Part shown: positions 35,011 through 43,499 of the stretch, piece by piece
Position numbering within the stretch: position 1 is the first letter of the stretch
Layout: each line of letters starts with the position of its first letter
Assembly: GCA_013388965.1 (NCBI GenBank)
Contig: JACAEG010000122.1
Location: 1-52,214, forward strand
Length of the DNA stretch: 52,214 nt
Direction: 5' to 3'
DNA from: Pseudorhodoplanes sp.
GTDB lineage: Bacteria > Pseudomonadota > Alphaproteobacteria > Rhizobiales > Xanthobacteraceae
Position numbers and translations under genes: made by a program
The notes under the pieces: generated by a model
Told to the model about the DNA's origin: nothing
The model's input: the letters and a program-made list of their open reading frames with translations, nothing else
Database searches by the model: none

Positions 35011-35120
35011 CGAAACGCCGCCTTGTCGTTCCGTCCAGGCCTTCGGAGCTCCAGCCCCGGAGGCCAAATTCCATCTGATCGACATGCGGGACGCAATCTG
35101 GTTTGCCGCGTCGGGCGCGA

Positions 35121-35150
35121 TGATCCAAGGGCTCCCCGTCTGCGTAGTGA
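35121..35150 (+). promoter_or_regulatory. RpoE-type promoter before DUF2177 gene
   Basis: TGATCC (35121-35126), 18-base spacer, TAGTGA (35145-35150). The TGATCC -35 is that of the Rhodobacter singlet-oxygen sigma factor RpoE; the same -35 and spacing occur twice at rpoE itself in this window. Confidence 0.7.
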
Positions 35151-35215
35151 TCTGCAAAGCGCGTGGTTGCGACAAGGGCGGTCGCGTCGCACGCGCCCCA
35201 TGAAGGTTGAATTCC

Positions 35216-35614
35216 ATGACATACGGAGCCGGTTATCTGGTCGCGCTGGTGACCATGGTGGTCATCGACCTTGCATGGTTAAGTGTGATGGCGCCGCGCT
35301 TCTACAAGCCGATCATGGGCGACATTGCGTTGAGCGGCTTCAATCTGGGGCCGGCGATCGCATTCTATCTTCTTTATCCGGTCGGAATCGTGATTTTCGC
35401 CGTCGCTCCCGCGTTGAAAAGCGGATCGGTCGCAACGGCGCTGATCTATGGCGCGCTGTTCGGATTCTTCACCTACGCGACCTACGATCTGACAAATCAG
35501 GCAACCCTGCGCAATTGGTCCACGCAACTGACTCTGCTGGATGTGGCGTGGGGCACGGTCCTTGTCGGTGCAACCGCAGCGGCGGCGTTCTGGGCAGCAG
35601 CGAAACTCTCCTGA
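35216..35614 (+). CDS. DUF2177 family membrane protein
   Basis: A 132-residue protein with four spans. MTYGAGYLVALVTMVVIDLAWL, then MAPRFYKPIMG and FTYATYDLTNQATLRNW mark the DUF2177 family. Members belong to the RpoE-ChrR singlet-oxygen regulon neighbourhood in Rhodobacter relatives. The ATG at 35216 follows GAAGG; an in-frame TTG at 35207 is possible. The gene converges with the DUF1295 gene. Confidence 0.85.
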   Translation: MTYGAGYLVALVTMVVIDLAWLSVMAPRFYKPIMGDIALSGFNLGPAIAFYLLYPVGIVIFAVAPALKSGSVATALIYGALFGFFTYATYDLTNQATLRNWSTQLTLLDVAWGTVLVGATAAAAFWAAAKLS

Positions 35615-35626
35615 CTCCGCGGGCGT

Positions 35627-36436
35627 TCAGAATTTCGGAAGCGGAAGGAACGCCCGCGTCCGCCGCTGATAGGCTCGATACATATCGCCTCTTGTCTTGA
35701 GCATATGCTCTTCCAGCGGCGGTATGCCGGATACGTGCACCAGAACCCAGTACATGCAGATCGGCGCAAGCAGAGCGACCCAGCCGCCGGGATTTTGTCC
35801 GGAAAGGTCGATCGCAATGACCGGGTATGCAGTCCACGCCAGCCATTCGAAGAAGTAGTTCGGATGGCGCGACCAGCGCCACAATCCGACATCGCATACC
35901 CCGCGCCGGTTCGCTGGATCGGACGCGAAGCGCCGCAACTGTCTGTCCGCAATGGCCTCTCCGGCGATCGCCACGATCAGGATCGCCGCTCCGACAAGAT
36001 CCTGGATACGGAAGGCAGGATTCGGATTATGAGCGGCCAATGCGATCGAGAGCGCGAGGACGATGCCGACGGCCGCCTGCGATTGCAGGAACCAGAACAT
36101 GCGGCGGGGCGCGTCTTTGCCCCATTGCGCCTTCAGGCTGCCATAGCGCGGATCGTCGTCAATCGCCCTGTTGCGCGCCGCAATATGCAAGCCGAGACGC
36201 AGGCACCAGAAGCCCGCGAGCACCGCGACCGCAAATTGCCGCCAATGCGGCCATGACCCAGCGCCCACGGGAAGCAAAGCGGCGATGAACGCGACGCCTC
36301 CCGTACCGAAGGTCCAGGTCGCATCCACCCAGCGCGAGCTGCCGGTCTTCCGCTGGACGGCCCAGGCGCAGGCCATGATCGCGATCAGTCCGGCTGCGAT
36401 ACATGCCGCGACGATCAGGCACTGCGACAGGCTCAC
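35627..36436 (-). CDS. DUF1295 (isoprenylcysteine methyltransferase-like) membrane protein
   Basis: About 269 residues, several spans, with the C-terminal signature LWRWSRHPNYFFEWLAW of the DUF1295/ICMT/steroid-reductase-like group. It probably modifies a lipid or small hydrophobic substrate; the substrate is unknown. The start is taken as GTG 36436, 11 bases past the chrR stop; an ATG at 36484 would overlap chrR by 38 bases. It is third in a rpoE-chrR-DUF1295 operon. Confidence 0.8.
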   Translation of the reverse strand: MSLSQCLIVAACIAAGLIAIMACAWAVQRKTGSSRWVDATWTFGTGGVAFIAALLPVGAGSWPHWRQFAVAVLAGFWCLRLGLHIAARNRAIDDDPRYGSLKAQWGKDAPRRMFWFLQSQAAVGIVLALSIALAAHNPNPAFRIQDLVGAAILIVAIAGEAIADRQLRRFASDPANRRGVCDVGLWRWSRHPNYFFEWLAWTAYPVIAIDLSGQNPGGWVALLAPICMYWVLVHVSGIPPLEEHMLKTRGDMYRAYQRRTRAFLPLPKF

Positions 36437-36446
36437 GACATGGCGC

Positions 36447-37100
36447 TCACAACCGCAGGAAGGGTTGAATGAGCCGGCCGACAAGGCCGTTCAATCGAAG
36501 CTCGCCCTGCATTGCGACCAGGCAGATGCACTCCTGGCCGTCATCCACGACAGGCTGGTGATCCACCGTATCGTCGCCAAAGTCGAAGTCGCCCGGACCA
36601 AATCGGCCACCCTCATGGCGAAAGGCACCCGACAGGACACAGGTCATTTCCACCCCGGAGTGGGAGTGCTCCAGCATTTTCGTGCCGGAACCGGACCTCA
36701 GCAGAAAGACGCGGGTATCGCTCGGATGCGGCAAGAGGATCGGCCGCATGTGGACGGACGGCGCAACCCAGATCCATTTCCCGAAGCGATAACGGCGCAC
36801 GAATTCCGGAAGCCCGGGAATCTCGCTTTCGGAAACGCTGGCGGGCGAAAGCGCTATCGGAGCCGGCGACATCGGCTCCGTCAGGCGAGACTGGATGTGT
36901 TCGAAGGCCGTGCTCGACATCGGTGCCGGAGGGAGGCGGCTAAGCATGGCGCCGCCGGTCTGCTCCAAGACGCGCACGAAGTCGCGACACTTGGGGCAGG
37001 CCGCCAGATGCGTCGCGATCGCTACATGCTGCCCGTGATCGAGCGTGCCGGCTGCGAAACCCGCCAACATCAGGTCGTCGGGATGATGTTCGATACTCAT
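36447..37100 (-). CDS. chrR: ChrR anti-sigma factor (zinc, cupin)
   Basis: Inhibitor of RpoE, 217 residues. The N-terminal zinc anti-sigma domain shows His...HLAACPKCRDF, and the C-terminal cupin domain holds LEHSHSGVEMTCVLSGAFRHEGGRFGPGD with its metal ligands. In Rhodobacter sphaeroides ChrR releases RpoE upon singlet oxygen. It overlaps the rpoE stop (ATGA). Confidence 0.93.
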   Translation of the reverse strand: MSIEHHPDDLMLAGFAAGTLDHGQHVAIATHLAACPKCRDFVRVLEQTGGAMLSRLPPAPMSSTAFEHIQSRLTEPMSPAPIALSPASVSESEIPGLPEFVRRYRFGKWIWVAPSVHMRPILLPHPSDTRVFLLRSGSGTKMLEHSHSGVEMTCVLSGAFRHEGGRFGPGDFDFGDDTVDHQPVVDDGQECICLVAMQGELRLNGLVGRLIQPFLRL

Positions 37101-37678
37101 GATTGTTCTTCCAGCAGGGTTCGCAGCCTTTTCATCGCCAATCGCATCCGGGACTTGACCGTTCCCAGCGGAATGCCAAGAATCTTTGCAATTTCGGAAT
37201 GCGCCTTCTCCTCGAAGAACGACAGTTCGATCACTCGGACCTGTTCCGCCGAAAGCGCAGCGAGTGCTGCGCGCACGCGCCGATCGGACTGTGCAGACGC
37301 CAGGCTCGCGTCAGGCTGCGGCGCCTCATCCGCGTGAAATTCCAGGGCGACATCGGAGGTCTCGCCGATCTGGCCGCGGCGCTCGCGCCGATATGCATCG
37401 ATCCGGAGGTTGCGCGCGATCGCGAAGATCCACGTCGCCGCATTCGCGCTTGCAGGATCGAACAGCGCAGCCTTGCGCCAGACCGCCAGCATGGTCTCCT
37501 GGGCCAGTTCCTCCGCCCGCACGTCGTTGACGCCGGAACGCTGCATGTAGGTTTTGATCCGAGGGGCGAAATACTCGAACAGGGCGGCGAACGCCGTGCG
37601 ATCCTGGTGCGCCGCAATGGCGCCGATCCGGGCCTCCCAATCGGCTGGCCTCGCGGCTTCTTTATTTCTATCCGGCAT
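37097..37678 (-). CDS. rpoE: ECF sigma factor RpoE (singlet-oxygen response)
   Basis: A 193-residue group IV sigma factor. Region 2 has AEELAQETMLAVWRKAALFDP and TWIFAIARNLRIDAYRRERR; region 4 has IELSFFEEKAHSEIAKILGIPLGTVKSRMRLA (motifs cut by spacing). It is paired with ChrR. A TGATCC-N18-TATAGC promoter lies upstream, fitting autoregulation. The ATG at 37678 is used; an in-frame ATG at 37756 would sit at the transcription start. Confidence 0.94.
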   Translation of the reverse strand: MPDRNKEAARPADWEARIGAIAAHQDRTAFAALFEYFAPRIKTYMQRSGVNDVRAEELAQETMLAVWRKAALFDPASANAATWIFAIARNLRIDAYRRERRGQIGETSDVALEFHADEAPQPDASLASAQSDRRVRAALAALSAEQVRVIELSFFEEKAHSEIAKILGIPLGTVKSRMRLAMKRLRTLLEEQS

Positions 37679-37761
37679 GGATGACAGACGCCTCTGCCGC
37701 AAAGGAGGGGGCACGCGCATCCCGGACTGGGAAAGGCATCGGACGGCGAGGTTCATGGTCC

Positions 37762-37791
37762 GCTATACGCCCAACCCGGCCTTTTGGATCA
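37762..37791 (-). promoter_or_regulatory. RpoE-type promoter of rpoE-chrR
   Basis: Minus strand: TGATCC (37791-37786), 18-base spacer, TATAGC (37767-37762), about 84 bases before the rpoE ATG. Confidence 0.75.
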
Positions 37792-37802
37792 GCACGGGCG
37801 GG

Positions 37803-37832
37803 TGATCCATCCCCCCCGATTGTTCGTATGTT
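37803..37832 (+). promoter_or_regulatory. RpoE-type promoter of the FAD oxidoreductase operon
   Basis: TGATCC (37803-37808), 18-base spacer, TATGTT (37827-37832), 55 bases before the ATG at 37888. It is back-to-back with the rpoE promoter. Confidence 0.75.
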
Positions 37833-37887
37833 CCTTTGGAACGCGGGCTCCGGAACGCCAGGATATTGCCCTGGATCACTGAGCCGC

Positions 37888-39240
37888 ATGCCAGCCGATG
37901 CTCGCTTGAATATTGCAGTGGTCGGAACCGGAATTGCCGGCCTGTCGGCCGCATGGTTGCTGAGTCAGCGTCATCAGGTGACCGTTTATGAGCGGGCTGA
38001 CCGGATTGGCGGGCATTCCAACACGATCATAGCATCTGTCGGCGGGCGCAGCATCGCTGTCGATACCGGCTTTATAGTGTTCAACCGCAAGACCTATCCG
38101 AACCTTTCGGCGCTGTTCGAACTGCTGGAGGTGCCGACGCAGCTCTCCGAAATGTCATTCGGTGCGTCCCTGGAGGGGGGCGAGTTCGAGTATTCCGGAA
38201 GCGGACTTCGGGGCTTGCTCGGGCAGCCGCGCAATCTGCTTCGGCCTCGCTTCTGGTCGATGCTGAGCGACCTCCTGCGCTTCTACAGGGAAGCGCGCGG
38301 CTCGTCCTCACTTTCCGACGACCCTTCCATGACCCTCGGCGATTACCTCAAGAGGGGCCGTTACGGCAAAGCCTTCCGCGACGACCATCTGTTGCCGATG
38401 GCGAGCGCCATCTGGTCGGCGCCTCCAGCGGAAATGCTGTCCTATCCGGCCACGGCCTTCATCCGCTTTCACGACAATCACGGTCTGCTTCAGCTAACGG
38501 ATCGGCCGGCATGGGAAACCGTCGTCGGCGGCAGCCGCACCTATGTCGAACGACTGGCATCCTCGTTTGCCGGGCGCATCAAGGTTGATACCGCGGTTCG
38601 CAGCATCCGCCGCATGGCGGGCCACGTGATCGTCTCGGATACGCGGGGGCATACTGCACGTTACGATCATGTGGTCATGGCCTCCCACGCCGACCAGGCG
38701 CTCGCTGCGCTGGACGATCCAGGAAACACGGAGCGCGAGCTTCTCGGCGCGTTCCGATACAGCCGAAACCTCGCGGTGCTCCACACGGACGACAGCTTCA
38801 TGCCGAAACGGCGAGCGGTATGGTCGAGCTGGAACTATCTCGGGCCTGGCGGGACCTCGAGTGATGGCGTTTGCGTGACGTACTGGATGAACCGGCTTCA
38901 GAATATTGCCAGCGAGGTGCCGCTGTTCGTCACGCTCAATCCGCCGCGGCCGCCCCGCGCCGGGACGCTGCTCCACAGCGAGGTTTACGAACATCCGATT
39001 TTCGATTCCGGCGCGATTGCGGCTCAGCGCAAGCTTTGGCTGCTCCAGGGGCAGCGCAACACCTGGTTCTGCGGAGCATATTTCGGCGCGGGCTTCCACG
39101 AGGACGGCCTTCAGGCGGGACTGGCAGTCGCAGAAGAGCTGGGCGGCCTGCGGCGCCCCTGGTCCGTACCCGACGAGTCCGGTCGCATCGTGCGGTCGGT
39201 GCGCTATGCGGATCAGCAAAAGTCGGATGCGCGGACATGA
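37888..39240 (+). CDS. NAD(P)/FAD-binding amine oxidase-like protein
   Basis: A 450-residue flavoprotein. IAVVGTGIAGLSAAWLLSQ is the dinucleotide motif, followed by YERADRIGGHSNT and the C-terminal FCGAYFGAGFHEDGLQAG FAD contact. It is the usual partner of DUF1365 and a Cfa-like methyltransferase in RpoE-ChrR regulons, linked to unusual membrane fatty acids. The ATG at 37888 is chosen because the promoter lies upstream of it. The stop overlaps the DUF1365 gene (ATGA). Confidence 0.88.
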   Translation: MPADARLNIAVVGTGIAGLSAAWLLSQRHQVTVYERADRIGGHSNTIIASVGGRSIAVDTGFIVFNRKTYPNLSALFELLEVPTQLSEMSFGASLEGGEFEYSGSGLRGLLGQPRNLLRPRFWSMLSDLLRFYREARGSSSLSDDPSMTLGDYLKRGRYGKAFRDDHLLPMASAIWSAPPAEMLSYPATAFIRFHDNHGLLQLTDRPAWETVVGGSRTYVERLASSFAGRIKVDTAVRSIRRMAGHVIVSDTRGHTARYDHVVMASHADQALAALDDPGNTERELLGAFRYSRNLAVLHTDDSFMPKRRAVWSSWNYLGPGGTSSDGVCVTYWMNRLQNIASEVPLFVTLNPPRPPRAGTLLHSEVYEHPIFDSGAIAAQRKLWLLQGQRNTWFCGAYFGAGFHEDGLQAGLAVAEELGGLRRPWSVPDESGRIVRSVRYADQQKSDART

Positions 39241-40031
39241 TGCTGCGATCGGCAATCTACATTGGCTCGGTGATGCATCGCAGGCTTAAGCCGCGAGCCC
39301 ATCTGTTTCGCTATCGCGCGTTCTGGCTGCTGATAGATCTTGACGAGCTGGACATGCTCAACGACCGGCTTCGCTTGTTCTCGTACAATCGGCCGAATGT
39401 GTTCAGTCTCCATGACAAGGATCATGGCGACGGCAGTTCGACGGCGGTGCGCGTGCAAGTCGAAGATCGGCTTCGCGAGGCGGGAATCGATATTTCGGGC
39501 GGTTCGATACGGCTTCTCTGCATGCCGCGCACACTCGGCTACTGCTTCAATCCGCTGAGCATCTATTTCTGTTGCCGCGCCGACGGTTCTCCGGCTGCAT
39601 TGATCTATCAGGTTCACAACACCTTCGGCTAGCGGCACAGTTACGTCATACCGGCTGTTGCCGAGGATGGCGAATTGCGGCAGTCATGCCGGAAAGCGTT
39701 TTACGTATCACCCTTCATGAACATGAACATGCGGTACGATTTTCGAGTGTCCGGTCCCGACAGACATCTCGCCGTCGGCATTCGGGTCGGTTCGCAGGAG
39801 GGCGCGGTTCTCAACGCCGTTCTGACCGGCAAGAGAAGCGCATTGAGCGACCGCGCTCTGATGCGCGCATTCGTTTTCATGCCGGCAATCACCGTGAAAA
39901 CGATTGCGGCCATTCATTGGGAGGCGCTTCGTCTGTGGTTGAAGGGACTTCGATTGGTTCCGCGCCCGGCCCCGCCCGTGCAGTCCTCCACGATCGTCGT
40001 CGCCAGCGACGCGGTTCGGGCCGAACGCTGA
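39237..40031 (+). pseudogene. DUF1365 gene interrupted by in-frame TAG
   Basis: The frame reads a standard DUF1365 start (MMLRSAIYIGSVMHRRLKPR), FSYNRPNVFSLHDKDHGDG and CFNPLSIYFC up to YQVHNTFG. It then has TAG (39630-39632) and continues in the same frame with RHSYVIPAVAEDGELRQS, KAFYVSPFMNMNM and HWEALRLWLKGLR to TGA at 40029. The family has Glu between FG and RHSY, so GAG became TAG. No other lesion is visible, so the change is recent or is a sequence error. The stop overlaps the cfa start (TGATG), so early termination would uncouple cfa translation. Confidence 0.88.
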
Positions 40032-41332
40032 TGTCCGTCCAGCACGAGCAGGTGGCGCTCCCGCCGACGATCGGGTCGGGAAAGCGCTCATTCGCCGAAG
40101 CGATCTTGCGACGGATCTTGCGCCGATTGGAATGCGGACAGCTCGTCGTCGAGACGCCCGACGGGGAGCGTTTGGTGTTCAACGGCAAGCATCCGGGACC
40201 ACTGGCGCGGCTTGCGATCCATCGCTGGCGCAGCATCTGGCGTTTGGCCACGGGCTGCGATGTCGGATTTGCCGAAGCGTATCTGGCTGGCGACTGGTCC
40301 ACGCCGAACCTGGACGCGCTGTTCAAGCTCGCGTGCGCCAACAATATCGCTGAGCCGACATGGTTGCACAGAGTCCTGGGAGCGGGACGGAAAATTCGGC
40401 ATGCCCTCAATCGCAATACGAGGCGCGGAAGCCGCCGCAACATTTCCGCTCACTACGACCTCGGAAACGACTTCTACCGGCAATGGCTCGATGCGGGAAT
40501 GAGCTACTCCTCGGCTCTGTTTTCCGCGACCGATCAAACGCTCGAGGAAGCCCAGACTGCGAAGCTTGACCGCATTATCGACCTGCTGGACGTGTCGGGA
40601 CGAGAGCGGATTCTTGAGATCGGCTGTGGCTGGGGCAGTCTGGCCGAGCGAATGCTGGAGCGCACAGACTGCACGCTGATCGGGTTGACGCTTTCCATTG
40701 AGCAATTGAAATGGGCCGAAAAGCGGCTGAAGGACCGCGACTTGCTCGATCGCTGCGAGCTTCGTCTTCAGGACTATCGCGATGTAAGCGGTGAATATGA
40801 CCGGATCGTCTCGATAGAGATGCTTGAGGCCGTGGGAGAGGCCTATTGGCCCAGATATTTCGAGGTATTGCGGGGGCGGCTCGCGCGCGACGGCATCGCC
40901 GTGATTCAGGTCATCACAATCGATGAAGACCTGTTCGAGGGCTATCGCCGGCGGCCGGACTTCATCCAGAACCATATTTTCCCCGGCGGCATGTTGCCGA
41001 CCGTACGGATCGTCGAACAGCAGGCAGCCAAGGCTGGCCTTCGGATCGTTGCCCGGGAGGCGTTCGGAGACAGCTATGCGCAAACGCTCGACGCATGGCA
41101 GCGCCGCTTCCAGAAATCCTGGCCCCTTTTGCAAAATATGGGCTTCGACGAACGCTTCAAGCGAACCTGGGAATATTACCTGGCCTATTGTCAGGCAGGG
41201 TTCGAGACCCGCGCCCTGAATGTCGGCCTGTTCAAGCTTGTGCGAGAGCCGGGCCTACCGGGTTCCTCCGATGCGCGACCTGGGGCGAAGCCGAGGCGCC
41301 GCGCGGCGCCGCCGGAAAAAGTTGCTCGCTAG
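40031..41332 (+). CDS. cfa: Cyclopropane-fatty-acid synthase family methyltransferase
   Basis: SAM-dependent methyltransferase acting on unsaturated membrane lipids, 433 residues. SAHYDLGNDFYRQWLDAGMSYSSALF (cut here) and ILEIGCGWGSLAERM are the family's substrate and SAM motifs; FIQNHIFPGGMLPT follows. Members in the Rhodobacter RpoE regulon take part in lipid changes after singlet oxygen. It is third in the operon from the TGATCC promoter. It converges with the next gene, with a 4-base overlap. Confidence 0.9.
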   Translation: MSVQHEQVALPPTIGSGKRSFAEAILRRILRRLECGQLVVETPDGERLVFNGKHPGPLARLAIHRWRSIWRLATGCDVGFAEAYLAGDWSTPNLDALFKLACANNIAEPTWLHRVLGAGRKIRHALNRNTRRGSRRNISAHYDLGNDFYRQWLDAGMSYSSALFSATDQTLEEAQTAKLDRIIDLLDVSGRERILEIGCGWGSLAERMLERTDCTLIGLTLSIEQLKWAEKRLKDRDLLDRCELRLQDYRDVSGEYDRIVSIEMLEAVGEAYWPRYFEVLRGRLARDGIAVIQVITIDEDLFEGYRRRPDFIQNHIFPGGMLPTVRIVEQQAAKAGLRIVAREAFGDSYAQTLDAWQRRFQKSWPLLQNMGFDERFKRTWEYYLAYCQAGFETRALNVGLFKLVREPGLPGSSDARPGAKPRRRAAPPEKVAR

Positions 41333-42354
41333 GCGGACACGCGGGCTGGCGACGCGCCCTGATAGAGATCCCGGCCGGCAACCAGAGCGCGGATTTTTCC
41401 ATCGGCAATTCCGCGCTTGAGCATCCAGAAGCCGCAGTCGGGGTGGATGTATTTCACGCGTCCCGGTCCGACGATACCCTCGGCGCGCTCGATGGCATGG
41501 GCAATCGAATCCGCCGATTCGATCTCCGTCGATTTTATGTCGATCACACCGAGGCCAAGCCCGATTTCCGGACGCAGGCCACGGAATGCGGCAAGCTCCT
41601 CGACGGGCCGGTGCGCATTCTCCATCACGATGTGATCGACATGAAGCGCATTGAGATAATTCACCAGCTTGTCCCAGCTTCCTTTCTGAATCGACTGGCC
41701 GCCATAATTGCCGAAGCACAGATGCACGGCGGGCGTGGTCCTGACCGCGTCCAGCACGATATTCATCGCTTCCGCCGCCCAGGTCCATTCCTCGGGACTT
41801 CCCGGAAGATTGGCTTCGTCGACCTGCACGATGTCGGCATCGATATGGCGCACCTGCTCCGCGAGCGCCCTGGCGATCGCCATAGCAAGCTCGGGCAGGC
41901 TCTTGTAATGCAGATCGAGCAGCGTTTTTGCCAGCATGTGCGGACCCGTCAGGGTGAACTTGAAGGGCTTGCTGGCGAGTCTGCGCGCCCGCGCGCAGGC
42001 CAGGGGCAGATCGAGCGTCCCTGACCCGATGGGGCCATCCACCACGCCCGGCGGGCGCGTCCGAAACTTCATCCCCGTCTGTCCGCGATAGCTGACAAGC
42101 TCCTCGAACGTCGCCGCCGACCGGATGCCCGCCATCGGCCTGAGGAAATACTCGATCATCCCGTTGGTCTCGGGATGATTGACGTCGAAGCGCGAGAGTT
42201 CGCCGTCGCAGACCACGTCGATGCCGGCGCTCTCCTGCGTATGGATGACCACGCGCGTGGCATCGATCAGGGCCTGCTCGGAGGGCAGCGCGATCAGCCA
42301 GTCTGGCACCGGGTAGGAGCCCACGACGGTCGTTTTGATCAGCGGTTGTGACAT
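41329..42354 (-). CDS. MetE C-terminal-domain-like methyltransferase
   Basis: A 341-residue protein like the C-terminal catalytic half of cobalamin-independent methionine synthase: TTVVGSYPVPDWL at the start, ADIVQVDEANLPG, HLCFGNYGG and IHPDCGFWMLKR with His and Cys residues that would bind zinc. Stand-alone MetE-core proteins move methyl groups from various donors to homocysteine. Context suggests a role in the neighbouring catabolic cluster rather than primary methionine synthesis. It is divergent from the epimerase gene over a palindrome. Confidence 0.82.
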   Translation of the reverse strand: MSQPLIKTTVVGSYPVPDWLIALPSEQALIDATRVVIHTQESAGIDVVCDGELSRFDVNHPETNGMIEYFLRPMAGIRSAATFEELVSYRGQTGMKFRTRPPGVVDGPIGSGTLDLPLACARARRLASKPFKFTLTGPHMLAKTLLDLHYKSLPELAMAIARALAEQVRHIDADIVQVDEANLPGSPEEWTWAAEAMNIVLDAVRTTPAVHLCFGNYGGQSIQKGSWDKLVNYLNALHVDHIVMENAHRPVEELAAFRGLRPEIGLGLGVIDIKSTEIESADSIAHAIERAEGIVGPGRVKYIHPDCGFWMLKRGIADGKIRALVAGRDLYQGASPARVSA

Positions 42355-42416
42355 ATCGAACCCCGTTTTTGCAGACGGCTGTGCATGGACATTCGCGCCC
42401 ATCGCTGGTATCCATC

Positions 42417-42433
42417 TGGTTAACTTTTTACCA
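42417..42433. promoter_or_regulatory. Imperfect palindrome between MetE-like and epimerase genes
   Basis: TGGTTAACTTTTTACCA has 7-base arms with one mismatch around a 3-base centre. It shares GGTTAAC with the TetR-type operator at 45483, so the same regulator might bind, but half-site orientation differs. Confidence 0.4.
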
Positions 42434-42464
42434 TGCCAGAGCAACCTTCGCCAGACGCAACATC

Positions 42465-43499
42465 GTGAGTCAATCCGTTCTCCCAGACAGATTTCGTGAC
42501 GTCGATCATCTCGAGGACGTGATGACGATGCCGTCCCGGCAGCTGATCGGCGATCTGGAGAAGGTCGACGGCGACATTCTCATCCTTGGCGTGGGCGGAA
42601 AGATGGGCCCGACGCTCGCCCGTCTCGCGAAACGCGCCGCGCCGCAAAGGCGCGTGGTCGGAGTCGCGCGCTTCAGCGAAAAGGGATTGCGGGAAAAGCT
42701 GAGCGGGTGGGATATCGAATGTATCGAGGCCGATCTGCTCGATCGCCGGCAGGTCGCCAATCTTCCACGGCTGCCCAACGTGATTTTCATGGCCGGCATG
42801 AAATTCGGCTCTGCGGGGCAGGACGACCTGATCTGGGCGATGAACGCCCATGTTCCCGCGCTCGTCGCCGAGCATTTCGCGGGATCGCGCATCGTCGCCT
42901 ATTCGACGGGCTGCGTTTACCCTTACATGAACGTGCTTCACGGCGGCCCCACCGAGCTGACGCCCGCGACGCCGCCTCCCGGGGCCTATGCGAATTCCTG
43001 CGCGGCTCGCGAAAAGATCTTTCAGTATTTTTCCCGGGTGACGAATACTCCGGGCCGCATCATCCGGCTCAACTACGCGATCGACATGCGATATGGAGTC
43101 TTGTTCGACGTCGCGTCGCGCGTGTTCAACAAGGAGGCGCTCGACCTCACAATGGGGCATGTCAACGTGATCTGGCAGGGCGACGCCAACAGCATGGTAT
43201 TGCGCTCGCTTCTCCACTGCACGATCCCGTCGTCTCCGCTTAACGTCAGCGGTCCCGAAATGCTGAGCGTGCGCTGGCTCGCTCACACATTCGGCCGAAA
43301 GTTCGGGGTCGAGCCGGTGCTGACCGGAACGGAGGCTCCGGACGCCTGGTTGAACAATTCCGCGCACGCCTTCGACCTGTTTGGCTATCCGAGCGTGCCA
43401 CTTGCGCGTTTGATCGACTGGACGGCGGACTGGGTCTCGCGCAGCATGCCGAGCCTCGGCAAGGACACAAAATTCGACCGTCGCGATGGCACTTTCTGA
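42465..43499 (+). CDS. NAD-dependent epimerase/dehydratase family protein
   Basis: A 344-residue short-chain-type dehydrogenase/reductase. The dinucleotide motif is DILILGVGGKMGPTLAR, and FSTGCVYPY is replaced here by AYSTGCVYPYM; the usual YxxxK appears as YANSCAAREKI. The GTG at 42465 keeps SQSVLPDRFRDVDHLEDV, which looks conserved; ATG 42522 is an alternative with GAGG upstream. The substrate is unknown. It overlaps the GNAT gene by 14 bases. Confidence 0.82.
   Translation: MSQSVLPDRFRDVDHLEDVMTMPSRQLIGDLEKVDGDILILGVGGKMGPTLARLAKRAAPQRRVVGVARFSEKGLREKLSGWDIECIEADLLDRRQVANLPRLPNVIFMAGMKFGSAGQDDLIWAMNAHVPALVAEHFAGSRIVAYSTGCVYPYMNVLHGGPTELTPATPPPGAYANSCAAREKIFQYFSRVTNTPGRIIRLNYAIDMRYGVLFDVASRVFNKEALDLTMGHVNVIWQGDANSMVLRSLLHCTIPSSPLNVSGPEMLSVRWLAHTFGRKFGVEPVLTGTEAPDAWLNNSAHAFDLFGYPSVPLARLIDWTADWVSRSMPSLGKDTKFDRRDGTF

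Noticed and set aside
39237-39632. Short DUF1365 variant as a genuine 131-residue protein
   Set aside because: The same frame continues past the TAG with conserved DUF1365 sequence up to a stop coupled to cfa, so the short form is a truncation.
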